Shown here in pieces: positions 61,790 through 64,000 of a DNA stretch of 64,000 bases. Source of the DNA: Hybos culiciformis. Its lineage: Eukaryota > Arthropoda > Insecta > Diptera > Hybotidae. The first letter of the stretch is position 1, and each line of letters opens with the position of its first letter. Location of the stretch: NCBI GenBank assembly GCA_964007475.1, contig OZ023273.1, positions 47,927,525 to 47,991,524 of the forward strand. Direction: 5' to 3'. Below the pieces are notes generated by a model that was given only the letters and a program-made list of their open reading frames with translations, did no database searches and was not told the origin of the DNA. A program made the translations under genes and the position numbers.

Positions 61790-64000
61790 AAAGAATTATT
61801 CAATATCAACTAAATTGATTCTAAAGAATTATTTAATAATCCAAGAATTTCAAAAAAAAAAAAAATATATTATTATAGGTAATATCATAGATATACATAT
61901 TATTCTTAAATATATGGTGAAAACATTATAAACAGGACGTAAATGTCATTTATATCATTTACTTCGTTACAAAAAAAAAAAAAAAACAAATCGTATTTTG
62001 TTGAAAAGGATGGTATACTCTTCAATCACGATCTAAAAAAAAGCTTTTTGTGGTGTTTACTTTTGAATTAGTAATACATAAAATTTATATATACATATGT
62101 ACTATATATTTTTTTTTGTAATTTAAATAACTTTGAACCTTATAATTTGAATAAATTCTAACTATAATGGACTCAGTCATGCATCATTACAGTTTATAAT
62201 AGGTAGCAATTTAGCATTTAACTGATGATTACATATTTAGACTAGGCGCAATTTAGACATTGTGTGCCATTAATAAACAATGAAACTTCAACGCTATATT
62301 ATCAATTTTATTTTTTTGTTTATTTTTTTTTTATTTTTTGTTCAAATAAAAACCACCAAATCATAAAACATGTGTAGCTAGCTTTGTATGTTTACAAGTT
62401 GGTCATATTGATGTATGTATATTGCAAAATATAGGATGATGGAAAATTAACATAATTATAATGTTTATGTAGAGCATATTATTGAATATACGTAAAAACG
62501 GGAAATTTTTATCAAAATTCAATAAATATCTTTACATTATCCAAAGTTGTAGTCACAGGATTCTATTGCAAAAAATTAGGCACTCATAAATAGTTTTATA
62601 TTTTATTATAATAAAATTTAATCAGAACACTAAAGTTCACCTTCAATAATGTAAAGCAAAGTCTCTACTCGAAATGCAGAAATTATTTCGAGAGACTTAC
62701 TTACAAAACACTACTTTATGATATTTTTTTAATTATTTTTATTCATACTAAAATTACATAATGTAAATTTTAACAAGAAATTTTATAATAAAGTTTTTAA
62801 ACCAATAAAATTATTGTATAAAACTATTACTTGCTTGTCTATTACACAAAACATATTATATTCTTTTCATCTAACTTAAGTACTATAGTTGGAGTATTTA
62901 CAACCATATCAAATACTAATTAAATATCCTCGAGACAACCAACATAATAATAATAATAATAAAATAGCTTTAAGAATATTATACAAAAAAACAATAATAT
63001 AATGTGTATAAGCATAATATAAAATAAAGATTACAACAAGAATAATAAAACTTGACCAAATGTACAAGATAATAATTGAATTTGACCTAATGACTTTTCA
63101 TAAAAGAATTAAAGATTTTCTACTTATGTCTTACACACTACACATGTATACAGTACATACTTACTATATATATTAGATATAATCAACAATTACACAATTA
63201 TTATCTATGAACTTCCATTATAATAAGAATTTTATTATTTTAGTTTATGTTTATATGCATATAAAATATAAGATGTCTACATTAATTCAATAATAGTTTC
63301 TTCTTATCTATGGAAATTTTTAAGATTATATATGCATAATATTGTATACATATTTCATGCATAATGCATTTTGTTAAATGATTATTATTATATTTTAGAT
63401 TCGGGCATAAAATGAATTGATAGATAATCTTAAACAGAGGAAAAACTAATCTTTCTTATGTAGAATATTTGGATTGCAAATTAAGCTCTAGCTAATTTAA
63501 ATGTAAGTTGGTAGTTCTTTTCGTCGAAATATACAATCAAGTGTATGTCTTAGTTTTAGTTTGAAATTAATAAAATTATATTATAATAGCTATTTATCTG
63601 CCAATTCTGAATATCAACATCTTCAAATACAAGTTAAAGTCTACGTTGAATAACAATAATCTGATAAATAAATTAAACTTTAATATTTTAACTTTGATGC
63701 GAAATCAAATGAGAACAGCTCAAAGAAGTAAGTGTTTTATCAAAATTTTTAACAGAAAAAAAAATTCAATTATATATTTAAGAAATGGGGGAAAATTACA
63801 AAAAAAAAAAGACCTGTTGATATTTTAAATCAATTTTAATAGACTTGAAATTAAATTGGAAAAATAAAAAAAAATTTTTTTTTCTACTATGCCTACAGAA
63901 AGCAATTACTTGTCCAAATGATGACATAAAATTCACTTAACAATTTTCAATAAAAAAAAAAAAAAAAATTAAATTAAAAATACCAACGAAATTCAATTAA
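61790..64000. other. AT-rich non-coding DNA
   Basis: No gene recognised. A short hairpin lies at 62661-62696 (gtctctactcgaaat ... atttcgagagac). The 60-codon frame at 63646-63828 is Asn/Lys-rich noise. Confidence 0.55.

Noticed and set aside
62661..62696. Short hairpin considered as a microRNA precursor
   Set aside because: At about 36 nt it is too short, with mismatched stem and no longer fold visible.
1..64000. tRNA, rRNA and CRISPR searches by eye
   Set aside because: No cloverleaf-like sequence, rRNA segment or spaced direct-repeat array was seen.

Overview
This window is extremely A+T-rich non-coding eukaryotic DNA, and the only intact protein-coding genes in it belong to a transposable element. 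Frequent runs such as catacatatgtatgtac, long poly-A/poly-T tracts, many small DNA transposons and a Ty3/gypsy-type retroelement whose Gag lacks zinc knuckles suggest an insect, most likely a fly. That is inference; no host gene was found that would fix the species. The layout fits a very large intron or intergenic desert that has collected transposons.

Layout. (1) 1-6.2 kb: AT-rich DNA, a 0.55-kb palindrome built of smaller GC-rich palindromes (1376-1930), and a 614-bp Harbinger-like MITE (1994-2607). (2) 6.28-9.07 kb: a non-autonomous hAT element with an 8-bp target duplication. Inside it sit a second hAT element, which keeps the transposase C-terminus, and a 1.1-kb fold-back element with 378-bp arms. 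(3) 11.4-12.0 kb: a third hAT element with a broken transposase fragment. (4) 13.2-15.1 kb: two copies of one MITE family about 220 bp apart, each with its own 8-bp duplication; the second interrupts an older dispersed repeat that also occurs near 1.1 and 28.2 kb. (5) 15-52.9 kb: mostly featureless AT-rich DNA with microsatellites, a probable hAT fragment, and a few short exon-like islands on the minus strand. (6) 52.9-53.6 kb: three consecutive inverted repeats and a 31-bp tandem repeat. (7) 54.2-61.3 kb: a complete 7,067-bp LTR retrotransposon on the minus strand. Its two 618-bp LTRs look identical, with CTAG target duplication, primer-binding site, polypurine tract, gag, and pol with protease, RT, RNase H and integrase. 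(8) 61.47-61.78 kb: another fold-back MITE. The remainder is AT-rich DNA.

The retroelement is the only place where genes work together. Gag is translated first, and a U UUA AAU slippery heptamer three codons before the gag stop would give Gag-Pol by a -1 frameshift. Pol ends early at a second A-rich slippery run, and the usual GPY/F integrase tail continues in the -1 frame beyond it. The best candidate for host coding sequence is a 36-bp minus-strand microexon at 54044-54079 with strong splice sites; it would make much of this window intron of a minus-strand gene. Coordinates were read by eye and could be off by a base or two in homopolymers.
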